A stretch of 12,576 bases of DNA, taken from Firmicutes bacterium UBA1535 (GTDB lineage Bacteria > Bacillota > Clostridia > Tissierellales > Sedimentibacteraceae). Positions 7,030 to 12,576 of this stretch are shown piece by piece. Numbering within the stretch: the stretch's first letter is position 1; every line of letters begins with the position of its first letter. Location: NCBI GenBank assembly GCA_002323775.1, contig DCPV01000274.1:1-12576 (forward strand), in the 5' to 3' direction. Position numbers and translations under genes: made by a program. Under the pieces are notes generated by a model, which searched no databases, was not told where the DNA came from, and saw only the letters and a program-made list of their open reading frames with translations.

Positions 7030-7257
7030 ATGAATATGCAGACATTGAAAACCGTAAAATGTGGAGAAACCGTTCGTGTTGCGAAGATTAACGGTGCAGG
7101 TGCAATTAAGCGCCGAATTATGGATATGGGAATTACAAAAGGCGTAGAGATTTTTGTGCGTAAGGTTGCTCCATTGGGAGATCCTGTGGAAATAACTGTT
7201 AGAGGATATGAGCTTAGCTTGAGAAAAGATGATGCTGATATGATTGAAGTAGAATAA
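7030..7257 (+). CDS. feoA: FeoA ferrous iron transport protein (second copy)
   Basis: A second FeoA-type SH3-like protein of 75 residues, with GETVRVAKINGAGAIKRRIM and DMGITKGVEIFVRKVAP, the hallmark FeoA core, and ending PVEITVRGYELSLRKDDADMIEV. It differs clearly from the first copy, so this is an old duplication or two specialised partners and not a recent repeat. The start may be ATG 7030 (AGGAG 7021-7025 only 4 nt away) or ATG 7036 two codons in (10 nt). Paired feoA genes before feoB are common in Clostridia. A 203-nt gap with two operator-like palindromes separates it from feoB. Confidence 0.92.
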   Translation: MNMQTLKTVKCGETVRVAKINGAGAIKRRIMDMGITKGVEIFVRKVAPLGDPVEITVRGYELSLRKDDADMIEVE

Positions 7258-7283
7258 AATCCTGATACAAATGTGGAGGCTTT

Positions 7284-7385
7284 GTGGCAGATAAGCTGCA
7301 ATTAAGCTCTTGCAGAAGTGAAAATGTGACGATGAAGCGGAATGGTATGATTTTTCCGCATTTTATAAGCCCTAGGGTTAGCTAG
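7284..7385 (+). CDS. possible 33-residue peptide between feoA and feoB
   Basis: A GTG at 7284 follows GTGGAGG (7273-7279) at 4 nt and opens a frame to TAG 7383-7385: residues begin (M)ADKLQLSSCRSEN and continue with a hydrophobic patch near GMIFPHFI. It sits in the right place for an extra small Feo-operon protein, but I recognise no family and a reading frame this short could occur by chance. Its 3' end runs into box 2. Confidence 0.25.
   Translation: MADKLQLSSCRSENVTMKRNGMIFPHFISPRVS
7337..7364 (+). terminator. weak intra-operon hairpin before feoB
   Basis: GCGGAA (7337-7342) pairs with TTCCGC (7354-7359) over an 11-nt loop, followed by ATTTTAT. It could attenuate transcription between the feoA pair and feoB, or protect the upstream mRNA end. 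The short stem and weak T-run limit confidence. Confidence 0.3.
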
Positions 7386-7393
7386 AACTAACT
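7376..7393 (+). promoter_or_regulatory. operator-like palindrome, box 2 (upstream of feoB)
   Basis: GGTTAG-CTAGAA-CTAACT, one mismatch from the symmetric motif. It is centred exactly 30 bp before box 3. A possible -10 element TATGAT (7346-7351) lies just upstream but lacks a good -35, so an internal feoB promoter is only suspected. Confidence 0.7.
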
Positions 7394-7405
7394 CGCATGA
7401 TTTAA

Positions 7406-7423
7406 GGTTAGCGAAAGCTAACC
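7406..7423 (+). promoter_or_regulatory. operator-like palindrome, box 3 (upstream of feoB)
   Basis: GGTTAGC-GAAA-GCTAACC, a perfect 7-bp inverted repeat. As RNA it would be a hairpin with a GNRA-type loop, lying 22 nt before the feoB ribosome binding site, so it may act on DNA, on RNA, or both. Confidence 0.75.
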
Positions 7424-7460
7424 AAAAACTAATTAAAAACAATTAAAGGAGGACAGACAA

Positions 7461-9944
7461 ATGTCTATAAAAATTGCATTAGCAGGTAATCCTAACAGTG
7501 GGAAGACGACGCTTTTTAATGCGTTGACTGGTTCAAATCAGTATGTTGGAAACTGGCCAGGTGTAACAGTTGAGAAAAAAGAGGGAAAATTAAAAGGGCA
7601 TAAGGACGTGACAATAATAGATTTACCGGGTATATATTCTCTTTCGCCATATACTCTTGAAGAAGTTGTTTCCAGAAACTATCTGATTGATGAACGTCCT
7701 GACGCAATTCTTAATATTGTAGATGGTACGAATATAGAAAGGAATTTATTTTTAAGTACACAGCTTACTGAGCTTGGAATTCCTGTTGTCATGGCTATCA
7801 ATATGATGGACATAGTAGAAAAAAATGGTGATGTTATTAATATTGCAAATCTTTCTAAGGCACTTGGATGTAAGGTTGTGGAAATTTCCGCTTTAAAAGG
7901 AACAGGAGTTATGGAAGCGGCACAGGCTGCTGTGAAAATGGCAGAGAATGGAAAAACTGTTCCACAGCATAGCTTTTCAGGTAGTGTTGAGCATACTATC
8001 GCTCATATTGAGGAAGCTGTGTTACATGATTTGCCTGATGAGCAGCAACGTTGGTATGCTATAAAGCTGTTTGAACGTGACGAAAAAATCATTGAAAAAT
8101 TAAAGCTTGAGCAATCAGTTCTTAAGCATATTGAAAATGATATTAAAAGCTGTGAGGCTGAGCTTGATGATGATAGTGAAAGTATTATCACAACTGAACG
8201 TTATCAATATATTGACCGTATAATTAAAAGTTGCTGTAAAGTTAAAAACAAAGGCAAAATGAGTACATCAGATAAAATTGACAAGGTTGTAACAAATAGA
8301 TGGCTTGCACTACCTATATTTGCAATTATCATGTTTATTGTTTATGCTATATCTGTTACAACTGTTGGTGGTTTAGCTACTGACTGGGCAAATGACGGTG
8401 TGTTCGGCGATGGCTGGCATATGTTGGGTATTGGCTCTGCAGATTATGAAGAAGCTACAGGCAAATATGACATAGAAATTGCCAAGAGAGATGCTTACAT
8501 AGATGCTGCTGAAGAAGCAGGTATTGATGTAGAAGCAATGCGTGCTACATTAGAAGAAGAATCAGATGAAGATGTTATCAAAGGATTTTTAGAGCAAGCA
8601 TCTTTAGCTGGAATTACAGCTGAAGCTAAAATTGAGGATGAAGATGGTAATGTTGCTGAAATAATACCAGTGACAATTCAAGATTTTGAAACTGCATTAA
8701 AAGCGGAAGAACCAGACCCTGCAAGTTTTGGTGTATGGGTTCAGGGAATTCCTGTTTTGATGGAAAATTTATTAGATAAAGTAGAAACTGCTGACTGGTT
8801 AAAGTCTCTAATTCTTGAAGGTATCATAGCCGGTGTAGGTGCGGTACTAGGCTTTGTTCCACAGATTTTGATATTGTTCATATTCTTGGGCTTCTTAGAG
8901 GGATGTGGATACATGGCTCGTATAGCTTTCATTCTTGATAGAATATTCCGTAGATTTGGGCTTTCTGGAAAATCATTTATACCTATGTTAATAGGTAGTG
9001 GTTGCAGTGTTCCGGGAATTATGGCTTCACGTACGATAGAAAATGACCGTGATAGAAAAATGACTATAATGACAACTTCATTTATACCATGTGGTGCAAA
9101 GCTTCCGGTTATAGCCATGATTGCTGGTGCATTGTTCGGAGGCTCGGTTTGGATTGGACCAAGTGCTTATTTTGTAGGTATCGCAGCAGTTATATGCTCT
9201 GGTATAATTTTGAAAAAGACAAAAATGTTTGAGGGCGATGCAGCTCCATTTGTTATGGAACTTCCTGCTTATCACTGGCCGACTATTGGTAGTGTGCTAC
9301 GCAGTATGTGGGAACGTGGTTGGTCATTTATTAAAAAAGCAGGCACAATCATACTTTTATCAACTATAGCAGTTTGGTTTACTTCTAACTATGGTTGGGA
9401 GAATGGTACATTTGGACAGGTAGAGATGGATAACAGTATTCTTGCAGCTATAGGAAATTCTGTCGCATGGATATTTAGTCCTCTTGGTTGGGGTAACTGG
9501 AGAGCGTCAGTTGCTGCGGTTACAGGATTGGTCGCAAAAGAAAATATAGTTGGAACATTCGGAATTCTATTCGGATTTGGAGAGGTTGCAGAAGATGGGA
9601 TAGAAATGTGGGGTACACTTTCAGCAAGCTTCACAGCATTATCAGCTTATTCTTTCCTTATATTCAACTTGCTTTGTGCTCCTTGCTTTGCAGCTATGGG
9701 TGCTATAAAGAGAGAAATGAATAATAAAAAATGGTTTTGGTTTGCTATTGGATATCAAACAGGGCTTGGATATATAGTGGCTCTTACATTCTATCAGCTT
9801 GCTATGTTATTTACAAAAGGTTCATTCGGATTTGGTACAGTTGTAGCAATTCTTGCGGTTATCTTGTTTGTTTATATGCTGCTTAGAAAACAAAAAGATA
9901 TGAATAAACCAGGTTCAGATATTAGAAAGGGGGCTAATGCCTAA
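7461..9944 (+). CDS. feoB: FeoB ferrous iron transporter with enlarged extracytoplasmic loop
   Basis: Inner-membrane Fe(II) transporter with a cytosolic G domain. G motifs: GNPNSGKTT at 9-17 (G1), T36 in NWPGVTV (G2), DLPG at 54-57 (G3), NMMD at 114-117 (G4) and SALKG at 143-147 (G5). A helical GDI region follows to about 270, the first membrane helix is at about 283-300, and the two Gate-type cores include GCSVPGIMASRTIE (514-527), CGAKLPV (544-550) and APCFAAMG (740-747). Residues about 305-445, between the first helix and EGIIAGVGAVLGFVPQ, form an acidic loop roughly 100 residues longer than in the FeoB proteins I know from enterobacteria. ATG 7461 follows AAAGGAGG (7445-7452) at 8 nt. The stop codon overlaps the next start (TAATG). 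Boxes 2 and 3 lie directly upstream. Confidence 0.96.
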   Translation: MSIKIALAGNPNSGKTTLFNALTGSNQYVGNWPGVTVEKKEGKLKGHKDVTIIDLPGIYSLSPYTLEEVVSRNYLIDERPDAILNIVDGTNIERNLFLSTQLTELGIPVVMAINMMDIVEKNGDVINIANLSKALGCKVVEISALKGTGVMEAAQAAVKMAENGKTVPQHSFSGSVEHTIAHIEEAVLHDLPDEQQRWYAIKLFERDEKIIEKLKLEQSVLKHIENDIKSCEAELDDDSESIITTERYQYIDRIIKSCCKVKNKGKMSTSDKIDKVVTNRWLALPIFAIIMFIVYAISVTTVGGLATDWANDGVFGDGWHMLGIGSADYEEATGKYDIEIAKRDAYIDAAEEAGIDVEAMRATLEEESDEDVIKGFLEQASLAGITAEAKIEDEDGNVAEIIPVTIQDFETALKAEEPDPASFGVWVQGIPVLMENLLDKVETADWLKSLILEGIIAGVGAVLGFVPQILILFIFLGFLEGCGYMARIAFILDRIFRRFGLSGKSFIPMLIGSGCSVPGIMASRTIENDRDRKMTIMTTSFIPCGAKLPVIAMIAGALFGGSVWIGPSAYFVGIAAVICSGIILKKTKMFEGDAAPFVMELPAYHWPTIGSVLRSMWERGWSFIKKAGTIILLSTIAVWFTSNYGWENGTFGQVEMDNSILAAIGNSVAWIFSPLGWGNWRASVAAVTGLVAKENIVGTFGILFGFGEVAEDGIEMWGTLSASFTALSAYSFLIFNLLCAPCFAAMGAIKREMNNKKWFWFAIGYQTGLGYIVALTFYQLAMLFTKGSFGFGTVVAILAVILFVYMLLRKQKDMNKPGSDIRKGANA

Positions 9945-10102
9945 TGGGTACTTTAGTTGTAGGTTTAATTGTTTTAGGTATCGTGGGATTGGCTGTTTAC
10001 AAGATATATAAGGATCGCAAAAATGGAAAAACTTGTGGGAGTGGCTGTGCAGGCTGTTCCCACGGCTGTAGTAGTACAAAACCCCCTTTAAATAGGGGGT
10101 GA
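9944..10102 (+). CDS. FeoB-associated Cys-rich membrane peptide
   Basis: A 52-residue protein starting at ATG 9944, which shares its first base with the feoB stop (TAATG), with AAAGGGGG (9926-9933) as ribosome binding site. One N-terminal transmembrane helix (about 3-19, Gly/Val/Ile/Leu) is followed by a basic stretch YKDRKNGK and a cysteine cluster C31, C35, C38, C42 (CGSGCAGCSHGC). This is the pattern of the FeoB-associated Cys-rich family (PF12669), which accompanies feoB in Firmicutes and probably binds or hands on iron at the cytoplasmic mouth of FeoB; that role is not proven. Translational coupling to feoB is likely. The final codons form a hairpin with the ribosome binding site of the next gene. 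Confidence 0.92.
   Translation: MGTLVVGLIVLGIVGLAVYKIYKDRKNGKTCGSGCAGCSHGCSSTKPPLNRG
10081..10102 (+). promoter_or_regulatory. hairpin covering the ribosome binding site of the second DtxR-like gene
   Basis: ACCCCC (10081-10086) pairs with GGGGGT (10095-10100) over an 8-nt AT loop. The 3' arm is the Shine-Dalgarno-like GGGGGTGA that lies 6 nt before the GTG start at 10109, and the upstream ORF stops at 10100-10102. A ribosome finishing the Cys-rich peptide would melt the stem, so the regulator should be made only when that peptide is translated (inference). Confidence 0.55.
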
Positions 10103-10108
10103 AGATAG

Positions 10109-10483
10109 GTGCAAGATCTTACAAACTCGCAAATAAGATATTTACACACCATATATATGGAATGTGGAAATAATGAAGCTGTCCGTTCAGTAGATATTGC
10201 TCAAAAAATGGGAGTTACAAAAGCTTCTGTAAGCAGAATGGTAAAGTTTTTTGCCGATTATGGTTTTATATCCGCAGAGAAATATGGAAAAATAAAACTT
10301 ATGCCAAAAGGTGAAAAAGAGGGAGCTGTTATTCACGAGAAAATAACACAAATTTATCCTTTTTTCGCAGATTATATTGGTCTTGATAAATCAGAGGCTT
10401 TGGACAGCACCTATTCCTTTATTTATGGCTTTTCAGATACTTGTATCGAAAAACTGTTAAGAAAAGGGTGGGATATGATATAG
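10109..10483 (+). CDS. DtxR-like regulator with degenerate metal site
   Basis: A 124-residue protein with a DtxR-type winged helix (QIRYLHTIY, then RSVDIAQKMGVTKASVSRMVKFF as helix-turn-helix at about 26-48, and wing to about 65) and a short helical C-terminal domain ending in an IEKLLRKGWDMI segment. Aligned by eye with DtxR, the primary ligands Cys-102, Glu-105 and His-106 correspond to Tyr-102, Ile-105 and Tyr-106 in STYSFIYGFSD, and Met-10 to Ile-9, so iron sensing through that site looks lost. It starts at GTG 10109, 6 nt after GGGGGTGA. It may bind the same palindromes without metal, dimerise with the divergent regulator, or play a FeoC-like role. The winged helix is clear; the function is inference. 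Confidence 0.82.
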   Translation: MQDLTNSQIRYLHTIYMECGNNEAVRSVDIAQKMGVTKASVSRMVKFFADYGFISAEKYGKIKLMPKGEKEGAVIHEKITQIYPFFADYIGLDKSEALDSTYSFIYGFSDTCIEKLLRKGWDMI

Positions 10484-10556
10484 TTGTATTTACATATCCT
10501 GACAAATTTTAAGTTATGGATAGTATTCAAAAGAGAAAATATTAAGGAGGTATCGA

Positions 10557-10862
10557 ATGTGTGTTGTAATTGTTGGTGGAAATGAATGTATGGTCTGCCA
10601 ATACAAGGATATATGTCAAAATCACGGTTGTGAGGCAAAAATATTTGTAAAAGAGAGAGGTGCAATTAAAAAGAAGATGGGATGTCCTGATCTCTTGATT
10701 TTATTCACAAACACTGTTTCTCACAAGATGGTGAACAGTGCCGTGGATGAAGCGAAACGAAATAAAATTCCTATTGCACGTGTACATACCAGTAGTGCAT
10801 CAGCTTTAAATCAGGTCTTAATCCAGCATTGCAAGACTTATCGCTGTGAGACAGTTAGTTAA
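10557..10862 (+). CDS. Cys-rich DUF2325 protein
   Basis: A 101-residue DUF2325 protein (PF10087). The family pattern is visible: IVGGNECM at 5-12, YKDICQNHGCEAKIF at 16-30, PDLLILFTNTVSHKMV at 44-59, and IPIARVHTSSASAL near 71-84. Eight Cys occur (2, 11, 14, 20, 25, 43, 92, 97), with C11-x2-C14-x5-C20-x4-C25 able to bind metal or an Fe-S cluster. The fold resembles a Rossmann-like half-domain; the biochemical role of the family is unknown to me. ATG 10557 follows AAGGAGGT (10543-10550) at 6 nt. It is the last gene before boxes 4 and 5, and its stop codon lies inside box 4. Position in the iron operon suggests a role in iron handling or redox signalling. Confidence 0.87.
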   Translation: MCVVIVGGNECMVCQYKDICQNHGCEAKIFVKERGAIKKKMGCPDLLILFTNTVSHKMVNSAVDEAKRNKIPIARVHTSSASALNQVLIQHCKTYRCETVS

Positions 10863-10870
10863 AACTAACC
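10853..10870 (+). promoter_or_regulatory. operator-like palindrome, box 4
   Basis: AGTTAGTT-AA-AACTAACC: half-sites GTTAG (10854-10858) and CTAACC (10865-10870), 6-nt spacer, perfectly symmetric core GTTAGTT/AACTAAC. It contains the predicted -35 element of the DUF3793-flavodoxin promoter and the stop codon of the DUF2325 gene. Centred 42 bp (four helical turns) before box 5. Confidence 0.75.
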
Positions 10871-10887
10871 AAAGACATATTTATACT
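10859..10887 (+). promoter_or_regulatory. predicted promoter of the DUF3793-flavodoxin unit
   Basis: Weak -35 TTAAAA (10859-10864), 17 nt, then TATACT (10882-10887); start near 10894. The -35 is in the centre of box 4, and box 5 begins at about +2, so a repressor on the two boxes would cover the promoter from both sides. Confidence 0.5.
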
Positions 10888-10894
10888 AGCTATA

Positions 10895-10912
10895 GGTTAG
10901 CGCACGCTAACC
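10895..10912 (+). promoter_or_regulatory. operator-like palindrome, box 5
   Basis: GGTTAGC-GCAC-GCTAACC, a perfect 7-bp inverted repeat nearly identical to box 3. It lies at the predicted transcription start of the DUF3793-flavodoxin unit, 54 nt before the DUF3793 start codon. Confidence 0.78.
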
Positions 10913-10966
10913 TTGGCTGCAAATTAATGAATTATACATGATAGATTAAACAAGGGTGGTATCTAA

Positions 10967-11518
10967 ATGATAGATGGAAAATTAGTGAGGCATTGTTCTC
11001 CTACTTTGGCAGGCATGAAGACAGGAAATCTTTTTAATTGTGGATTTAATTCTAAAATAGATTTAATAGATGTTATTAATAAGTGCAATCAAGAGCTTTT
11101 ACATAAAGGCATTTCTTTTACTATTCTTCGTATGCAAGAAAAGTCGGCTTTGATATATGTTTTTAGAAAATCAAAGCTTAAAGTAGATTTAAAAAAAGAG
11201 GGAGTTGCTGAATTTTTATCTTTATGTGGATACAAAGAAACATCTATTGAATATGCGATTAAACATCTTAGGCTTCGAATAGGATTAAATGACGATTTTC
11301 CTCACGAAATAGGTCTGTTTCTCGGTTATCCTCTTGGAGATGTGAAAGGCTTTATTGAAAATGGAGGAAAAAATTGCAAGCTCACAGGATGCTGGAAAGT
11401 TTACTGTGATGAGTGTGAAACTATGAAGCTATTTAAAAAATATAAAAGATGTACTGATATTTATTGTGAAATGTTTAAAAAAGGAAGGTCTGTTATGCAG
11501 CTAACAGTTGCTGCTTGA
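10967..11518 (+). CDS. DUF3793 family protein
   Basis: A 183-residue protein matching DUF3793 (PF12672), found mainly in Clostridia. Recognisable family segments are HCSPTLAGMKTGNLF (9-23), the central PHEIGLFLGYPLGDVKGFI (112-130) and the C-terminal Cys cluster C137, C142, C147, C150, C162, C167 around GCWKVYCDEC. The cluster could hold a metal or an Fe-S centre; no function is established that I know of. No signal peptide or membrane helix is seen. ATG 10967 follows AAGGGTGGT (10952-10960) at 6 nt. The gene is controlled by the palindromes at 10853-10912 and followed after 58 nt by flavodoxin, suggesting a joint role under iron limitation. Confidence 0.88.
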   Translation: MIDGKLVRHCSPTLAGMKTGNLFNCGFNSKIDLIDVINKCNQELLHKGISFTILRMQEKSALIYVFRKSKLKVDLKKEGVAEFLSLCGYKETSIEYAIKHLRLRIGLNDDFPHEIGLFLGYPLGDVKGFIENGGKNCKLTGCWKVYCDECETMKLFKKYKRCTDIYCEMFKKGRSVMQLTVAA

Positions 11519-11576
11519 CATATATTAAAGAATAGTTTTACTTATTCTATAAAAATAAAAGAAAGAAGGATATTAT

Positions 11577-11999
11577 ATGAATAAAATTGCAGTTGTGTAT
11601 TGGAGTGGAACTGGTAATACAGAGAAAATGGCTGATAAAGTGGTTGAGGGAGCAAAGGCTTCTGGAGCTGAAGTAAATGTTTTTACTGCTTCTGAATTTT
11701 CAGCAGATAAGATTGATGAATATAGTGCTATTGCCTTTGGTTGCCCGTCAATGGGGTCAGAAGTGCTTGAAGAAAATGAGTTTGAGCCTATGTTTACAGA
11801 GTGTGAAACAAAATTAAAGGGTAAAAAAATCGCCTTGTTTGGTTCTTATGGATGGGGAGACGGACAGTGGATGAGAGATTGGGAAGAAAGATGTGCAGGC
11901 AATAGCATAATTCTTGCTTATGAAAGTGTTATATGCGGCGGAGAGCCTAATGCTGATATAGAAGAAGATTGCATATCTTTAGGAAAAGCACTTGCATAA
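11577..11999 (+). CDS. short-chain flavodoxin
   Basis: Cytosolic FMN-binding electron carrier of 140 residues, the normal short-chain length. The phosphate loop SGTGNT is at 10-15 after strand IAVVYW; the 50s/60s FMN loop is GCPSMGSEVLEE (55-66); the 90s loop is SYGWGDGQWMRDWEE (90-104), with aromatic residues that stack on the flavin. Flavodoxins replace ferredoxin when iron is scarce, which agrees with the iron-box-like operators upstream of this two-gene unit. ATG 11577 follows AGAAGGA (11564-11570) at 6 nt. A strong terminator follows 52 nt after the stop codon. Confidence 0.95.
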   Translation: MNKIAVVYWSGTGNTEKMADKVVEGAKASGAEVNVFTASEFSADKIDEYSAIAFGCPSMGSEVLEENEFEPMFTECETKLKGKKIALFGSYGWGDGQWMRDWEERCAGNSIILAYESVICGGEPNADIEEDCISLGKALA

Positions 12000-12051
12000 A
12001 AACAAAATTACTGAACAGTAGTAAAAAAACAGTAAAACTCTAAATATTGCG

Positions 12052-12085
12052 GGCATTGGTTAGCTACAACTAACCAATGCCTTTT
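12052..12085 (+). terminator. terminator of the flavodoxin unit containing box 6
   Basis: Perfect 12-bp stem GGCATTGGTTAG (12052-12063) and CTAACCAATGCC (12070-12081), loop CTACAA, then TTTT. It ends the DUF3793-flavodoxin transcript. The loop-side half of the stem is GGTTAG-CTACAA-CTAACC (12058-12075), the same motif and spacing as boxes 1-5, so the element may also be a DNA operator. Confidence 0.85.
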
Positions 12086-12243
12086 CTCATTATAATAACA
12101 AGTAATTGTACAACTAAGAAATTCAATACATAAAAATTTATGCAAGAGTTTAAATAAAAAATCTAGTTTGAGGGGTCATAAAAGCTTATTTTAGGACGCC
12201 CTCCTATATTCCTATAATTACCTATGTATAAACCAGCATAAAA
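12086..12243. other. intergenic stretch between flavodoxin and peroxiredoxin genes
   Basis: No gene is visible. A short inverted repeat TAGGA (12192-12196) and TCCTA (12202-12206) with 5-nt loop lies about 40 nt past the peroxiredoxin stop on the minus strand, but no T-run follows on either strand, so it is not a convincing terminator. Confidence 0.3.
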
Positions 12244-12576
12244 TTATTTGACTATTTTTTCGTCATCTGGTGGTAATTGTTTGTAGCACCACCACCATTC
12301 TCTGCAAGATAGACCTATCTTTGATGAATCTGTTACTCTTTTGACCACCTGATCATAGGTTTCTGGTGCCGGTACCATCACAGGTTGATTTGGAAACCAA
12401 TTAGCTGGAGTTACAACATTATATTCATCTGATACTTGTAATGCAGTCAGCAGTCTTAAAATCTCAGGTATGTTACGTCCGTTTGTTATTGGATATATTA
12501 AAACTGCTCTAACTATTTGACGAGGGTCAATTATAAGTACATTACGAGCTGCTTCTGTTTTGCTTGTAAAACGTGA
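12244..12576 (-). CDS. Prx6-type peroxiredoxin, C-terminal part (5' partial)
   Basis: Reduces peroxides through a reactive cysteine. Only the last 110 residues are in the window; the peroxidatic Cys lies beyond the right edge. The fragment reads VLIIDPRQIVRAVLIYP, then GRNIPEILRLLTALQVSDEY and TPANWFPNQPVMVPAPETY, the hallmark C-terminal arm of the Prx6 group. Near the end, C91 and C97 of the fragment form SCREWWWCYK, a C-x5-C pair like the extra C-terminal cysteines of archaeal Prx6 proteins such as that of Aeropyrum pernix, suggesting a disulfide (2-Cys) mechanism. The stop is TAA at 12246-12244. The gene converges with flavodoxin; the nearness of a peroxide-removing enzyme to an iron locus is common but proves no link. 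Confidence 0.92.
   Translation of the reverse strand, partial: SRFTSKTEAARNVLIIDPRQIVRAVLIYPITNGRNIPEILRLLTALQVSDEYNVVTPANWFPNQPVMVPAPETYDQVVKRVTDSSKIGLSCREWWWCYKQLPPDDEKIVK

Noticed and set aside
6729..12081. The GGTTAG/CTAACC repeats as CRISPR repeats or mobile-element ends
   Set aside because: Copies are 18 bp, irregularly spaced, without spacers or cas genes, transposase or target duplications, and each lies at a promoter, operon gap or terminator.

Overview
The window is AT-rich DNA of low-GC Gram-positive character, most likely from an anaerobic member of the Clostridia. The signs are strong AGGAGG-type ribosome binding sites, TTGACA/TATAAT promoters, AT-biased codons, and a family mix typical of clostridial genomes: FeoA-FeoA-FeoB with a FeoB-associated Cys-rich peptide, DUF2325, DUF3793 and a short flavodoxin. 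I cannot assign a genus.

Layout. (1) Positions 1-775 hold the 3' part of an ATPase gene of a glycine betaine/proline-type ABC importer with CBS domains. (2) Positions 780-2387 hold a perfect-consensus promoter, a roughly 70-nt transcript ending in a terminator hairpin, and a MATE efflux pump. (3) Positions 2398-3965 hold a second promoter, a long leader with a terminator-like hairpin, a membrane diguanylate cyclase, and a terminator shared with the convergent gene downstream. (4) On the minus strand, 3993-4718 encodes a small-molecule-type SAM methyltransferase. Further along, in transcription order, come an iron-type DtxR regulator, an AviRa-family rRNA methyltransferase and a ParB-like-domain protein (6534 down to 4971). 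(5) Plus strand 6690-12085 is an iron-uptake locus: feoA, feoA, feoB, a FeoB-associated Cys-rich membrane peptide, a second DtxR-like regulator, a Cys-rich DUF2325 protein, then DUF3793 and flavodoxin. (6) Positions 12244-12576 hold the C-terminal third of a Prx6-type peroxiredoxin on the minus strand.

The most striking feature is a palindrome, GGTTAG-N6-CTAACC or close to it, found six times and only around the feo locus. One copy lies just downstream of the feoA promoter, two lie before feoB, two bracket a predicted promoter ahead of DUF3793-flavodoxin, and one is built into the terminator stem after flavodoxin. The half-sites equal those of the classical DtxR/IdeR iron box, but the spacing differs (6 nt against 1). 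The divergent regulator keeps the DtxR-type A-C-R-x-E-H metal ligands and is the likely iron-sensing repressor. The second DtxR-like protein, inside the operon, has lost those ligands.

Model (inference): under iron sufficiency the metal-loaded regulator shuts off Fe(II) uptake and the DUF3793-flavodoxin unit. Under iron limitation FeoAB imports Fe(II) and flavodoxin replaces ferredoxin. DUF2325, DUF3793 and the metal-site-less DtxR paralogue are the undescribed members of this regulon.
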